A stretch of 7,593 nt of DNA, from the NCBI GenBank assembly GCA_964606165.1, contig CAZSFQ010000032.1:1-7593 (forward strand). The letters run 5' to 3'. This DNA comes from UBA4923 sp964606165 (GTDB taxonomy: Bacteria > Bacillota > Clostridia > Saccharofermentanales > DTU023). Made by a program: the position numbers and the translations under genes. Below the pieces are notes generated by a model. That model worked only from the letters and a program-made list of their open reading frames with translations, did not search any database and was not told where the DNA came from. Positions 1 through 6,597 of the stretch are shown one piece after another (within the stretch, counting starts at the first letter, position 1; every line of letters begins with the position of its first letter).

Positions 1-851
1 TCCAGGCCGACCGATACGCCTGCCCTGAGGCTGGCCATGGGGGTGAGGCCAAGTTCCTGCGCCTTCTCCTTGCTCATGATGACCATGGCGGCAGCGCCGT
101 CGTTGATGCCGGACGCGTTGCCGGCTGTCACCGTGCCGTCTTTTTTAAAGGCCGGGCGGAGCTTTTGCATGCCCTCAATGGTGGCGCCATGACGGGGGTA
201 CTCGTCAATATCGAAATCGTATTCCTTCTTTCTTTCTTTGATGTGAATGGCCACGATTTCGTCTTCAAACTTGTTCTCAGCCTGGGCCTGTTCGGTCCGC
301 AGCTGACTTTCGAGGGCGTAAGCGTCCTGGTCTTCGCGCGTAATCCCGTATTTCTCCGCGACATTCTCCGCCGTAATACCCATGTGGTAGTCACCGAAGA
401 TATCCCAAAGACCGTCTTTGACCATACTGTCGACGAGAGCTCCATCCCCCATGCGATAGCCATAGCGCGCCTTGTCGAGCAGATAGGGGGCGGCTGACAT
501 ATTTTCCGTCCCGCCGGCCACGACGATTTCCGCCTGGCCGCTCTCGATCAGGGCGGCTGCCAGGGTCACTGCCTTGAGGCCTGAGCCGCACACATTGTTG
601 ATGGTCGAAGCTGGAACCGTCTCCGGGATTCCCGCGGCCATAGCCGCCTGTCGGGCGACGTTTTGCCCCAGCCCTGCCGACAGTATGCAGCCCATGAGGA
701 CTTCATCGACATCCTCCGCCTTGATGCCGGCCCGCTTGACCGCCTCTTCTATCACCGTCGCGCCAAGCTTGACCGCCGGGACGTCGGCCAATGTCCCTCC
801 AAATTTTCCGATTGCCGTACGGCAGGCACCCAGGATTACAATTTCTTTCAT
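1..851 (-). CDS. thl: Acetyl-CoA C-acetyltransferase (thiolase), C-terminus cut by window edge
   Basis: Biosynthetic/degradative thiolase, cytosolic, interconverting acetoacetyl-CoA and two acetyl-CoA. The first 283 residues are visible, out of about 390 usual for the family. The start MKEIVILGACRTAIGKFGG is the classic thiolase N-terminus and lies just after a very strong ribosome binding site. The nucleophilic cysteine is Cys88 in TINNVCGSGLKAV, followed by VVAGGTENMSAAPYLL. The later GNASGINDGAAA motif is present near the cut end. The second catalytic cysteine and the catalytic histidine of the C-terminal half would lie beyond position 1, so completeness cannot be judged. It follows hbd by 15 nt, so the pair probably processes the acetoacetyl-CoA derived from lysine cleavage, either splitting it to acetyl-CoA or feeding butyrate formation. 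The enzyme class is near certain; the preferred direction is inferred. Confidence 0.96.
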   Translation of the reverse strand, partial: MKEIVILGACRTAIGKFGGTLADVPAVKLGATVIEEAVKRAGIKAEDVDEVLMGCILSAGLGQNVARQAAMAAGIPETVPASTINNVCGSGLKAVTLAAALIESGQAEIVVAGGTENMSAAPYLLDKARYGYRMGDGALVDSMVKDGLWDIFGDYHMGITAENVAEKYGITREDQDAYALESQLRTEQAQAENKFEDEIVAIHIKERKKEYDFDIDEYPRHGATIEGMQKLRPAFKKDGTVTAGNASGINDGAAAMVIMSKEKAQELGLTPMASLRAGVSVGL

Positions 852-856
852 AATTT

Positions 857-865
857 CCTCCACCT
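857..865 (-). promoter_or_regulatory. Ribosome binding site of thl
   Basis: On the minus strand this reads AGGTGGAGG, 5 nt before the ATG at 851. It sits in the 15-nt gap after the hbd stop codon and fixes the thiolase start. Confidence 0.8.
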
Positions 866-866
866 T

Positions 867-1706
867 TTAATACTTGTAAAAGCCTTCCCCCGACTTTCGG
901 CCGAGCTTCCCGTCCTTGACCATCCGGTCGAGCAGGGGGCTGGGCTGATATTTGGGGTCCTTTGTTCCCTCTTGAATGATTTCCATGATGCTCAGGACAA
1001 TATCGATGCCGATGAAGTCAGCCAGCTGGAGCGGCCCCATGGGGTGGTTGGCGCCCAGCCGCATGGCTTGATCTATATCGTCTCGTGACGCCACCTCACG
1101 GTCCAGCAGATCAGCTGCCTCATTGATCATGGGAATCAGGAGGCGGTTAACAATAAAGCCGGGGCTCTCCTGGCAGAAAACCGGCTCCTTGCTGATGGCG
1201 CGGACCATGTCCGCTATCTGTTTCATGGTGGCTTCCGATGTCTTCGCGCCGCGGATGACCTCCACCAGTTTCATGACGGGGGCCGGATTGAAAAAGTGCA
1301 TGCCTGCCAAGTTGGACTCATGGTCCAGGCCTTGCGCGATTTCCGAAATGGAAAGTGAGGAGGTATTGGTCGCGAAAAGGCAGGACGGATGGCACAGTTT
1401 GTCCAGCTTGGCAAACAGATCGCGCTTGGTTTCCAGATCCTCGAAAATGGCTTCAATTACCAGGCCGGCCTCTGCGGCATCCTGGATAGCGGTTGACCGG
1501 GTCAGATTCGCAAGAAGAGCCTCCGCCCCCTCTTGTGACAGACGGCCTTTATCAAGCTGGCGCTTTACCTGCTTCTCGATCATGGCATAACCGCGGCCGA
1601 CCAGGTCCGCTTCCCGGTCGAACATGACGGTTTCATGGCCGAAGGACGCGAACACCTGCGCGATTCCCGCTCCCATGGTGCCGCATCCGGCAACAAATAC
1701 TTTCAT
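867..1706 (-). CDS. hbd: 3-hydroxybutyryl-CoA dehydrogenase
   Basis: Complete 279-residue protein, close to the roughly 280 residues usual for clostridial Hbd. It reduces acetoacetyl-CoA to (S)-3-hydroxybutyryl-CoA (or the reverse) in the cytosol. The Rossmann motif is at residues 6-12 (AGCGTMG), and Asp30 at the end of the second beta strand suggests NAD(H) rather than NADP(H). The catalytic His137 lies in GMHFFNPAPVMKLVEVI with its partner Glu149; the conserved NTSSLSI (114-120), NRLLIPMINEA (187-197) and GANHPMGPLQLADFIGID (218-235) segments are all present. I chose ATG 1706 because it is preceded by AGGAGGA at 6 nt and begins directly with the nucleotide-binding fold; the longer reading frame up to 1769 adds 21 unrelated residues and runs into kamE. 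It lies 19 nt after kamE and 15 nt before thl. In a lysine operon its likely job is to turn acetoacetyl-CoA towards crotonyl-CoA and butyrate. Confidence 0.97.
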   Translation of the reverse strand: MKVFVAGCGTMGAGIAQVFASFGHETVMFDREADLVGRGYAMIEKQVKRQLDKGRLSQEGAEALLANLTRSTAIQDAAEAGLVIEAIFEDLETKRDLFAKLDKLCHPSCLFATNTSSLSISEIAQGLDHESNLAGMHFFNPAPVMKLVEVIRGAKTSEATMKQIADMVRAISKEPVFCQESPGFIVNRLLIPMINEAADLLDREVASRDDIDQAMRLGANHPMGPLQLADFIGIDIVLSIMEIIQEGTKDPKYQPSPLLDRMVKDGKLGRKSGEGFYKY

Positions 1707-1712
1707 CTTTAG

Positions 1713-1719
1713 TCCTCCT
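1713..1719 (-). promoter_or_regulatory. Ribosome binding site of hbd
   Basis: Minus-strand AGGAGGA, 6 nt before ATG 1706, in the 19-nt gap after the kamE stop codon. It decides against the longer in-frame start at 1769. Confidence 0.8.
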
Positions 1720-1725
1720 GTCCTC

Positions 1726-2487
1726 TTACATGTGACTTGCTTCCTGCCGCCTGGCCAGCTCCACCGCAATGTAAGCTGCTACATGGTCCGCGTATTTGCC
1801 GGGACCAAAGCCGGCGTCGCAACCCAGTTCCTTGGCCAGTTCATGCGAAACCCGGGGCCCGCCAATGATAAGAAGGAATTTCTTTCTCAGCGATTCAGCC
1901 TCCAGAAGCTCAACCAGTTCCGAAATATTCTTGATATGGACATCCTTTTGGGTCACGGTCTGGGACACCAGCATGACATCAGCATCGAATCGGACGGCCT
2001 CGCGGATTAAATCCTCATTTTCCACCTGGCTGCCCAGATTGAGGGCTTCGATCATGGCGTAGCGCTCCAGGCCAAAACGACCGGCATATCCTTTCATATT
2101 CATGATGGCGTCGATGCCCACCGTATGCGCGTCGGTTCCCGTGCTCGCCCCGATCACCCGGATCTTGCGGCCCAGGTGTTCACGGATGAACTGATCGGTT
2201 TCCTCCATGGTCATGGCGGGGCTGTCCGGGGTGCTGACCTTGATCCTGGTGTAGTCGACTCCCTGCTCAAAGGTTCCGTAAGCGATGATGCGGGTGAAAC
2301 CAGCGTCAAGGGCTTCATGCCAGGCGATCAGGGGATCGGACAAACCCATGGCGGCCAGAATGGCTCGCGCCGCTTCGACCGCCCGGTCCCCGTCGGGAAC
2401 GGGTAACGTAAAGCTTAACTGGATCCGCCCGTCATCCATGGTATCGCCGTAAGGCTTCAGGCGTGTGAGATCAGGCTTCGGGATCAT
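1726..2487 (-). CDS. kamE: Lysine 5,6-aminomutase, beta subunit
   Basis: Complete 253-residue small subunit of the adenosylcobalamin- and PLP-dependent lysine 5,6-aminomutase, which moves the terminal amino group of beta-lysine (or D-lysine) to the neighbouring carbon, giving 3,5-diaminohexanoate (or 2,5-diaminohexanoate). After an N-terminal dimerisation region comes the Rossmann-like B12 domain. The base-off/His-on signature DxHxxG is Asp119-Ala-His121-Thr-Val-Gly124, so His121 should be the cobalt ligand. Lys132 in NMKGYAG lies exactly 11 residues later, the same spacing as His133 and Lys144 in the Clostridium sticklandii enzyme, where that lysine forms the internal aldimine with PLP. LLIIGGPRVSHELAKELG and DAGFGPGKYA complete the domain. 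The start ATG 2487 has GGAGGAA 7 nt upstream, inside the end of kamD; the frame continues to 2634 but that part overlaps kamD and resembles nothing. The protein should form an alpha2beta2 enzyme with KamD. Confidence 0.97.
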   Translation of the reverse strand: MIPKPDLTRLKPYGDTMDDGRIQLSFTLPVPDGDRAVEAARAILAAMGLSDPLIAWHEALDAGFTRIIAYGTFEQGVDYTRIKVSTPDSPAMTMEETDQFIREHLGRKIRVIGASTGTDAHTVGIDAIMNMKGYAGRFGLERYAMIEALNLGSQVENEDLIREAVRFDADVMLVSQTVTQKDVHIKNISELVELLEAESLRKKFLLIIGGPRVSHELAKELGCDAGFGPGKYADHVAAYIAVELARRQEASHM

Positions 2488-4039
2488 TTTTTTGTTCCTC
2501 CACAAACAGGTCTGTAAAGGGGTTGTGGTAGTAGTCACCCTTGGGGATGACACCGTCCAGACCCTTGCCGCCTTCCAGCCTCCTTTTGATTCCCGCAAAG
2601 CGGCCGGCCTCGAGCGCGTTGAACAGGCCGTCATGGCGGATCGTTTCGAGCAGGTCGAGCGCCTTGCCGAGTACCAGGTCAGCCCGGCTTTCCATCAGGC
2701 CGCCCTCCCTGTATTCGATTTCGGATCCAAGCGTCTTCATGGCGCGCTTGATGTAATCGGCGCCGGCGATGGCATGGGCGCGGTCCGCCATATGTGGCGT
2801 GTGAATGGCCTCGGTCATCATGCCAAGAAGGAGAAACTGCTGGCCGGTCAGCACCCCCGCCACATTGAAGAGGGTGTCCTGGACATGGCCCTGAAAGATA
2901 TTGCCGGTCATGTGCTTGGTCGGAGGCATGTATTTCAGGGGCGCGTCGGGAAAGATCTGGCGCGCCATCTGTGCCTGGGCCAGCTCATAGACGAAGGAGC
3001 CGGGAAGGGCCGGATCCATCTCGAAGGCGTGGCCCAGCCCCATCTGCTCTTCACGCATCCCCGCCCGCAGGGCGAACTGCTCATTGATGAATTGGGAAGC
3101 CAGCACCGTATGCGCCTCCTCGAATGCGTCCGCTGTCGTCAGGTAATTGTCCTCACCCGTATTGATGATAATCCCCGCCGCCCCGTTGATCATCCGGGAG
3201 AAGCTCTGATCGATCAAGGTGCGCTGCATGTTGATATCGCGGAACAAGATGCCGTAAAGGGCGTCGTTCAGCATGACATCCAGCCGCTCGAAGGCTCCCA
3301 TGACAGCGATTTCCGGCATGCAAAGGCCGGAACAATAATTGCAAAGACGGATGTAGCGGCCCAGTTCTTCGCCCTTTTCGTCCAGGGCCTGCCGCATGAG
3401 GCGGAAGTTCTCCTGGGTCGCGGTCGTCCCTCCGAATCCTTCCGTGGTCGCGCCGTAGGGCACGTAATCCAGCAGGCTCTGCCCTGTTGTCCTTATAACC
3501 GCGATGACATCGGCGCCCTGCCCCGCTGCCGCCCTTGCCTGGATCATGTCTTCATAGATATTGCCGGTGGCAACAATGGCGTAAAGCCAGGGATCCGGCT
3601 GTTCGCCGTACTTGGCGACCAGGGACTGGCGGGCCGCCCGGTTTCTGCGGATCCGGGAGAGGGCTGTGTCCGCCTCCTTTTTGGCCCAGAGCTCGCAAGC
3701 AAAGGCATCGTGCTTCTCATGGGCAGTCAGGTCCAGAGATCCTGCCGCGACTGCCTCCGCCAGGGCCGCAGGCGCCAAACCCGTTGAAAGAGCCGCCTGG
3801 GCCAGCCAGTAGGAAGCCCCCTGCTCCAAAACTCCCCGTGAGCGCAAGTGGTCAATCAGGAGGTTGGCAAGGGGTACATCAAAGGCATCGACGCCGTCGA
3901 TACCATAAAGACGGCAGACCGCCCGCTCCACGGCGACCGTCGTGCAGGGCGCAAGATGATCGGTCACCTGGCCGGCAATAGCGGACGCCGCTTCACGCGC
4001 CTTTTCTATTTTTTTCCAGTCAAGTCTTAATTCGGCCAT
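2471..4039 (-). CDS. kamD: Lysine 5,6-aminomutase, alpha subunit
   Basis: Complete 522-residue large subunit, close to the roughly 515 residues of the clostridial enzyme. It forms the TIM barrel that holds substrate and PLP while KamE delivers adenosylcobalamin. The barrel motif RTTGQSLLDYVPYGATTEG begins at residue 183. With an offset of one residue to the C. sticklandii protein, the PLP/substrate residues reported there (Arg184, Ser189, Tyr263, Arg268) correspond to Arg183, Ser188, Tyr262 and Arg267 here, so the active site looks intact. A cysteine-rich CNYCSGLC stretch lies at 233-240. The start ATG 4039 follows AGGAG by 5 nt; the frame extends to 4093 but that adds 18 residues overlapping kamC. 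The start lies 2 nt after the kamC stop and the end overlaps kamE by 17 nt, which suits a protein made in fixed ratio with its partner. Identity is essentially certain. Confidence 0.98.
   Translation of the reverse strand: MAELRLDWKKIEKAREAASAIAGQVTDHLAPCTTVAVERAVCRLYGIDGVDAFDVPLANLLIDHLRSRGVLEQGASYWLAQAALSTGLAPAALAEAVAAGSLDLTAHEKHDAFACELWAKKEADTALSRIRRNRAARQSLVAKYGEQPDPWLYAIVATGNIYEDMIQARAAAGQGADVIAVIRTTGQSLLDYVPYGATTEGFGGTTATQENFRLMRQALDEKGEELGRYIRLCNYCSGLCMPEIAVMGAFERLDVMLNDALYGILFRDINMQRTLIDQSFSRMINGAAGIIINTGEDNYLTTADAFEEAHTVLASQFINEQFALRAGMREEQMGLGHAFEMDPALPGSFVYELAQAQMARQIFPDAPLKYMPPTKHMTGNIFQGHVQDTLFNVAGVLTGQQFLLLGMMTEAIHTPHMADRAHAIAGADYIKRAMKTLGSEIEYREGGLMESRADLVLGKALDLLETIRHDGLFNALEAGRFAGIKRRLEGGKGLDGVIPKGDYYHNPFTDLFVEEQKNDPEA
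2495..2501 (-). promoter_or_regulatory. Ribosome binding site of kamE, inside kamD
   Basis: Minus-strand GGAGGAA, 7 nt before ATG 2487, lying wholly within the last codons of kamD. It chooses the kamE start and suggests that translation of the two subunits is coupled. Confidence 0.75.
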
Positions 4040-4041
4040 CT

Positions 4042-5499
4042 TTACTCCTGCTCTTCGAGGTATTCGAAGACCCCGCTGTCCAGGCCCAGCCACCTGGCGA
4101 CACGGATGGCGCCCGTCGGGACCGCTGCCGAGCCGTCCATGGCCTCAATCGAATAATCCATGAGGGCCTCAATGCGCCGTACCGCCTCCTCATCCGGAGG
4201 GGGGGCTTTCGTGATCTCCATGATCTCTTCCAGGTCGCCGGTCTGGATGCCGCGCAGGCGCAAGTGCCTGATTCCTTCCCCGGCCGGCACATCATAGTGG
4301 GTTGCCAGGACCAGGACCCCCGGCAAGCTTGCGTAAAAGCGGCACAGGGCACCGACAAGGGCTGTCGCCTCTTGCGGATTGGTGCCGCGAAGCGGTTCGT
4401 CGAGGACGACGAAGCCCGGCGTCTGCCTGGCCTGGCGGATGTCATCCCTGATTTTCACCACTTCAGAGGCAAAGGTCGATAAACCGCGTTTGGTCGTATC
4501 GAAATAATCGGAGCTGTAACTGACAAAACCAAAGAGCGGGGACGCGGCGTAGTCAGCGGGGGGGAAATAGCCCAGATGAATCATAAGAACAGACAGGGTC
4601 ATGGCCTTGAGCGTGACACTCTTTCCGCCCATATTGGCCCCGGTCAGCACCGTCGCCCCCCGCGCCAGGGTGGCTGTCTGGCGTTCATAGGCCGCCCCCC
4701 GCGCGGATAAATGGTCCTCGATGACGGGGTGGTGGAACTGTTCCAGTATGACCGCCTCGCCCCCTTCCAGAAGATCGGGCTTCGAGGCTCCCCACCGCAG
4801 GGCCATTTGTGCTTTCGCCAGACGGAAGTCAAGCTGGCCCACCGCCTGGAGATTATCCGACAGACGGTCCGCGAAGGGGGCAAGCTGACCGGAAAGGGCA
4901 GCCCGGACCGCTCTTTCTTCTTCCGCTTCCCCGGCAAGCAGCTGACTTCGCTGGCCAAGCAGCTCCGCACGCTCCTCTCCCTGCGCCTTCTCCATCCTTT
5001 TTTCAAGATCGGCCCGCGATTGGCGAAACAACGCCAGCTTCGGCGAATAATCGTCGTAAAGATAAAAGCCGCTGGTGCCAAGTCCCCGGGGATCGAGCAG
5101 AGATTCCGGCTCCGGCAGCGGGTGGATGGTGATGTCCGCCTTGGCCAGGATGCCGGACATTTTCAACAGCTTGTGCAGCAGGCGGACTGCCTGCTTAATT
5201 TCAAAGAGTTCGGTGAGATCAAGTGTGCGGTTTTTGGAAAGGCCCGCCACGGTTCCCCGCAAATCGCGAAAGTGGGCGAGCAGGCTCTGAGAGTTTCGCA
5301 GCTCAAGCGGATGGTGTTTCACGTATTCAGCGAGCTGGTCGACGGCTGAAAGTTCGGCCTCGAGGAGGGGGCGCTCGTCCGGTCCGAAATAACGGTACCT
5401 GGCTTTCAGGCGTTTCCCCTGGGGAGTCATGCAGCGGCATGCTTCCAAGGCTTGTGGCAGGCCAAGCCGTTCGCGGTCCTGCCGGTTGATCAAGAGCAT
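4042..5499 (-). CDS. kamC: MutS-like ATPase, probable lysine 5,6-aminomutase reactivase ATPase
   Basis: Complete 485-residue protein with the ATPase core of the MutS family but no N-terminal mismatch-recognition domain and no C-terminal Smr nuclease, so a mismatch repair role is unlikely. The N-terminal half is a mainly helical core/lever region; residues about 160-200 are rich in Glu, Lys, Arg and Leu and look coiled-coil. The ATPase is complete: Walker A TGANMGGKS (286-294, Lys293), the MutS-type YSSDYFDTTKRGLSTFASE segment (328-346), Walker B VVLDEPLRGT with Asp367 and Glu368, and the H-loop LATHYD with His401. The tail GAIRVARWLGLDSGV resembles the end of MutS ATPase domains. ATG 5499 is chosen for its AAGGAGG 8 nt upstream; the frame to 5637 overlaps kamB. 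Lysine fermentation clusters carry this MutS-like gene next to kamB and kamDE, and the pair is regarded as the reactivation factor for the aminomutase. Fold and ATPase are seen; the reactivase role rests on family and context. Confidence 0.88.
   Translation of the reverse strand: MLLINRQDRERLGLPQALEACRCMTPQGKRLKARYRYFGPDERPLLEAELSAVDQLAEYVKHHPLELRNSQSLLAHFRDLRGTVAGLSKNRTLDLTELFEIKQAVRLLHKLLKMSGILAKADITIHPLPEPESLLDPRGLGTSGFYLYDDYSPKLALFRQSRADLEKRMEKAQGEERAELLGQRSQLLAGEAEEERAVRAALSGQLAPFADRLSDNLQAVGQLDFRLAKAQMALRWGASKPDLLEGGEAVILEQFHHPVIEDHLSARGAAYERQTATLARGATVLTGANMGGKSVTLKAMTLSVLMIHLGYFPPADYAASPLFGFVSYSSDYFDTTKRGLSTFASEVVKIRDDIRQARQTPGFVVLDEPLRGTNPQEATALVGALCRFYASLPGVLVLATHYDVPAGEGIRHLRLRGIQTGDLEEIMEITKAPPPDEEAVRRIEALMDYSIEAMDGSAAVPTGAIRVARWLGLDSGVFEYLEEQE
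4045..4049 (-). promoter_or_regulatory. Ribosome binding site of kamD
   Basis: Minus-strand AGGAG, 5 nt before ATG 4039. It lies in the final codons of kamC, so kamD translation probably depends on ribosomes ending kamC. Confidence 0.7.
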
Positions 5500-5507
5500 G
5501 TCACCTG

Positions 5508-5514
5508 CCTCCTT
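5508..5514 (-). promoter_or_regulatory. Ribosome binding site of kamC
   Basis: Minus-strand AAGGAGG, 8 nt before ATG 5499, in the 25-nt gap after kamB. It rejects the longer in-frame start at 5637. Confidence 0.8.
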
Positions 5515-5524
5515 TCCGGATCCG

Positions 5525-6589
5525 TCAGTCCAGTGCCGGACCCATCTCGAATACGGGCATGTCAACGACGGAACGGATGGCTTTGACCAGCGCTTTTCCA
5601 TCCGCCAGACTGCCATCCCGTCTGGCAGGATTAACAAAAATCGCCGGCAATTTCAGTTCATGGATGACCGCCAGTTTGATCTTTTGCCGCTCAAGGCGCG
5701 CCAGTGTCCTGGCTGTGATGAAAAAGCGTGTTCCATCTTCCGCTGCCAATGTCATGCCCTGGATGCCCCCGGCCGACAACAGCGCGTCGACAAGACGTTC
5801 CGTTACGGCACCGCGCAGGAGCAGGACACGGTCATCCGGCAGCAGGCTCTCCGCGACCTGCCTCTCGTGTCCGACCAGAGATGACATCTCAAGGACGCGT
5901 ACCATCCCCTCCTCACCAGTGATGACGGCCCGTGCCCCCGGAATTCCTTCCATCGCCTCCTGCATGGCCAGCCTGTCAGCTTCCGCCATGGATGGCAGGG
6001 TCAATAAGCTGACCTGCGCCGCTGTTTTTTCAGCCAATTCCTCCATGCTTGCCGCGTTGGCCATCCCGGCGACCAGAACGACTGCCTGTGTCAGACCGCC
6101 TCCGGCCTGGGACTTGCGGTCAAGCGCCCCGTCGACGAGGAATAGACAGTCCGGCTCCTCCCGTCGCAGAATCTTTTCACACAAAGACAGGTCCTGGGCC
6201 ATCGAGGGACCCGCCAGCTCAAGGTAGCCTCCGGATCGCGCCCGGGCGATGGCGATTTCACCCGTGGCCGTGTGGATCCCCGTAAGCGCCAGGATCTCAA
6301 GCACGGCATCGCACTTTCCGACCGAGCCGCGGGCTGTGGCCGCCAGCCATCCCTTTTTCACAAAGATACGCGGCTTCACGCCGCCCGTCACCAGGTCTTC
6401 ATCCTCGCCGTCTCGCCCCACCGAGGTCAGGGCAAGGACCCGGGGGAAAGATGCCTGGCCGCATGCCCGAACAATATGGTTGAAAACGGTGGTCTTTCCG
6501 GCGTTTTTCCCCAGGCCCATGATGGCAAGCGAAGCAAGCCGGTCAAGGCCCAGCACGTTGACCAAAGAGGGTGTGCCGGTCTGCACCAT
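5525..6589 (-). CDS. kamB: P-loop protein, probable lysine 5,6-aminomutase reactivase subunit
   Basis: Complete 354-residue protein, probable partner of KamC. A short N-terminal stretch leads into a nucleotide-binding fold: strand LASLAIM, then a P-loop-like GLGKNAGKTT at residues 25-34 (Lys32). This is not a canonical GxxxxGKT because the first glycine is one residue too far upstream; the KNxGKTT core resembles that of MobB-type P-loop proteins. TSVGRDGEDEDLVTGG (55-70) may be a switch-like loop, and CLFLVDGALDRKS (148-160) looks like a Walker B strand ending in Asp153. The C-terminal 130 residues contain alternating strands and helices without a motif I recognise. There is no signal peptide or membrane segment, so it should be cytosolic. 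ATG 6589 lies 8 nt after kamA but has only a weak ribosome binding site, so translation may depend on coupling to kamA. The reactivase role is inferred from its fixed place beside kamC and kamDE; biochemical function cannot be read from the sequence. Confidence 0.8.
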   Translation of the reverse strand: MVQTGTPSLVNVLGLDRLASLAIMGLGKNAGKTTVFNHIVRACGQASFPRVLALTSVGRDGEDEDLVTGGVKPRIFVKKGWLAATARGSVGKCDAVLEILALTGIHTATGEIAIARARSGGYLELAGPSMAQDLSLCEKILRREEPDCLFLVDGALDRKSQAGGGLTQAVVLVAGMANAASMEELAEKTAAQVSLLTLPSMAEADRLAMQEAMEGIPGARAVITGEEGMVRVLEMSSLVGHERQVAESLLPDDRVLLLRGAVTERLVDALLSAGGIQGMTLAAEDGTRFFITARTLARLERQKIKLAVIHELKLPAIFVNPARRDGSLADGKALVKAIRSVVDMPVFEMGPALD

Positions 6590-6597
6590 GGGACTGC

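Noticed and set aside
2488..2634. N-terminal extension of kamE up to 2634.
   Set aside because: The added 49 residues overlap kamD in another frame, lack similarity to KamE, and the start at 2487 has a strong ribosome binding site.
2465..3787. A 440-codon open frame on the + strand opposite kamD.
   Set aside because: It lies antisense to a well-conserved gene, its translation shows no recognisable motif, and long open antisense frames are common in GC-rich genes with strong third-position bias.
4042..5499. KamC as a DNA mismatch repair protein (MutS or MutS2).
   Set aside because: There is no mismatch-recognition domain, no Smr nuclease and no repair gene nearby; its place between kamB and kamD points to the aminomutase.
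5500..5637. N-terminal extension of kamC up to 5637.
   Set aside because: It would overlap the end of kamB by over 100 nt and bypass a near-perfect ribosome binding site before 5499.
4711..6227. Open frames of 212 and 222 codons on the + strand opposite kamC and kamB (4711-5349 and 5559-6227).
   Set aside because: Both are antisense to genes with clear ATPase motifs, have skewed Arg/Ser/Pro-rich composition and no family resemblance; they are shadows.
6590..6597. A promoter or terminator between kamA and kamB, or in any other gap in the window.
   Set aside because: All gaps are 25 nt or less, and I saw no hairpin followed by a T run or convincing -35/-10 pair on the minus strand within them.
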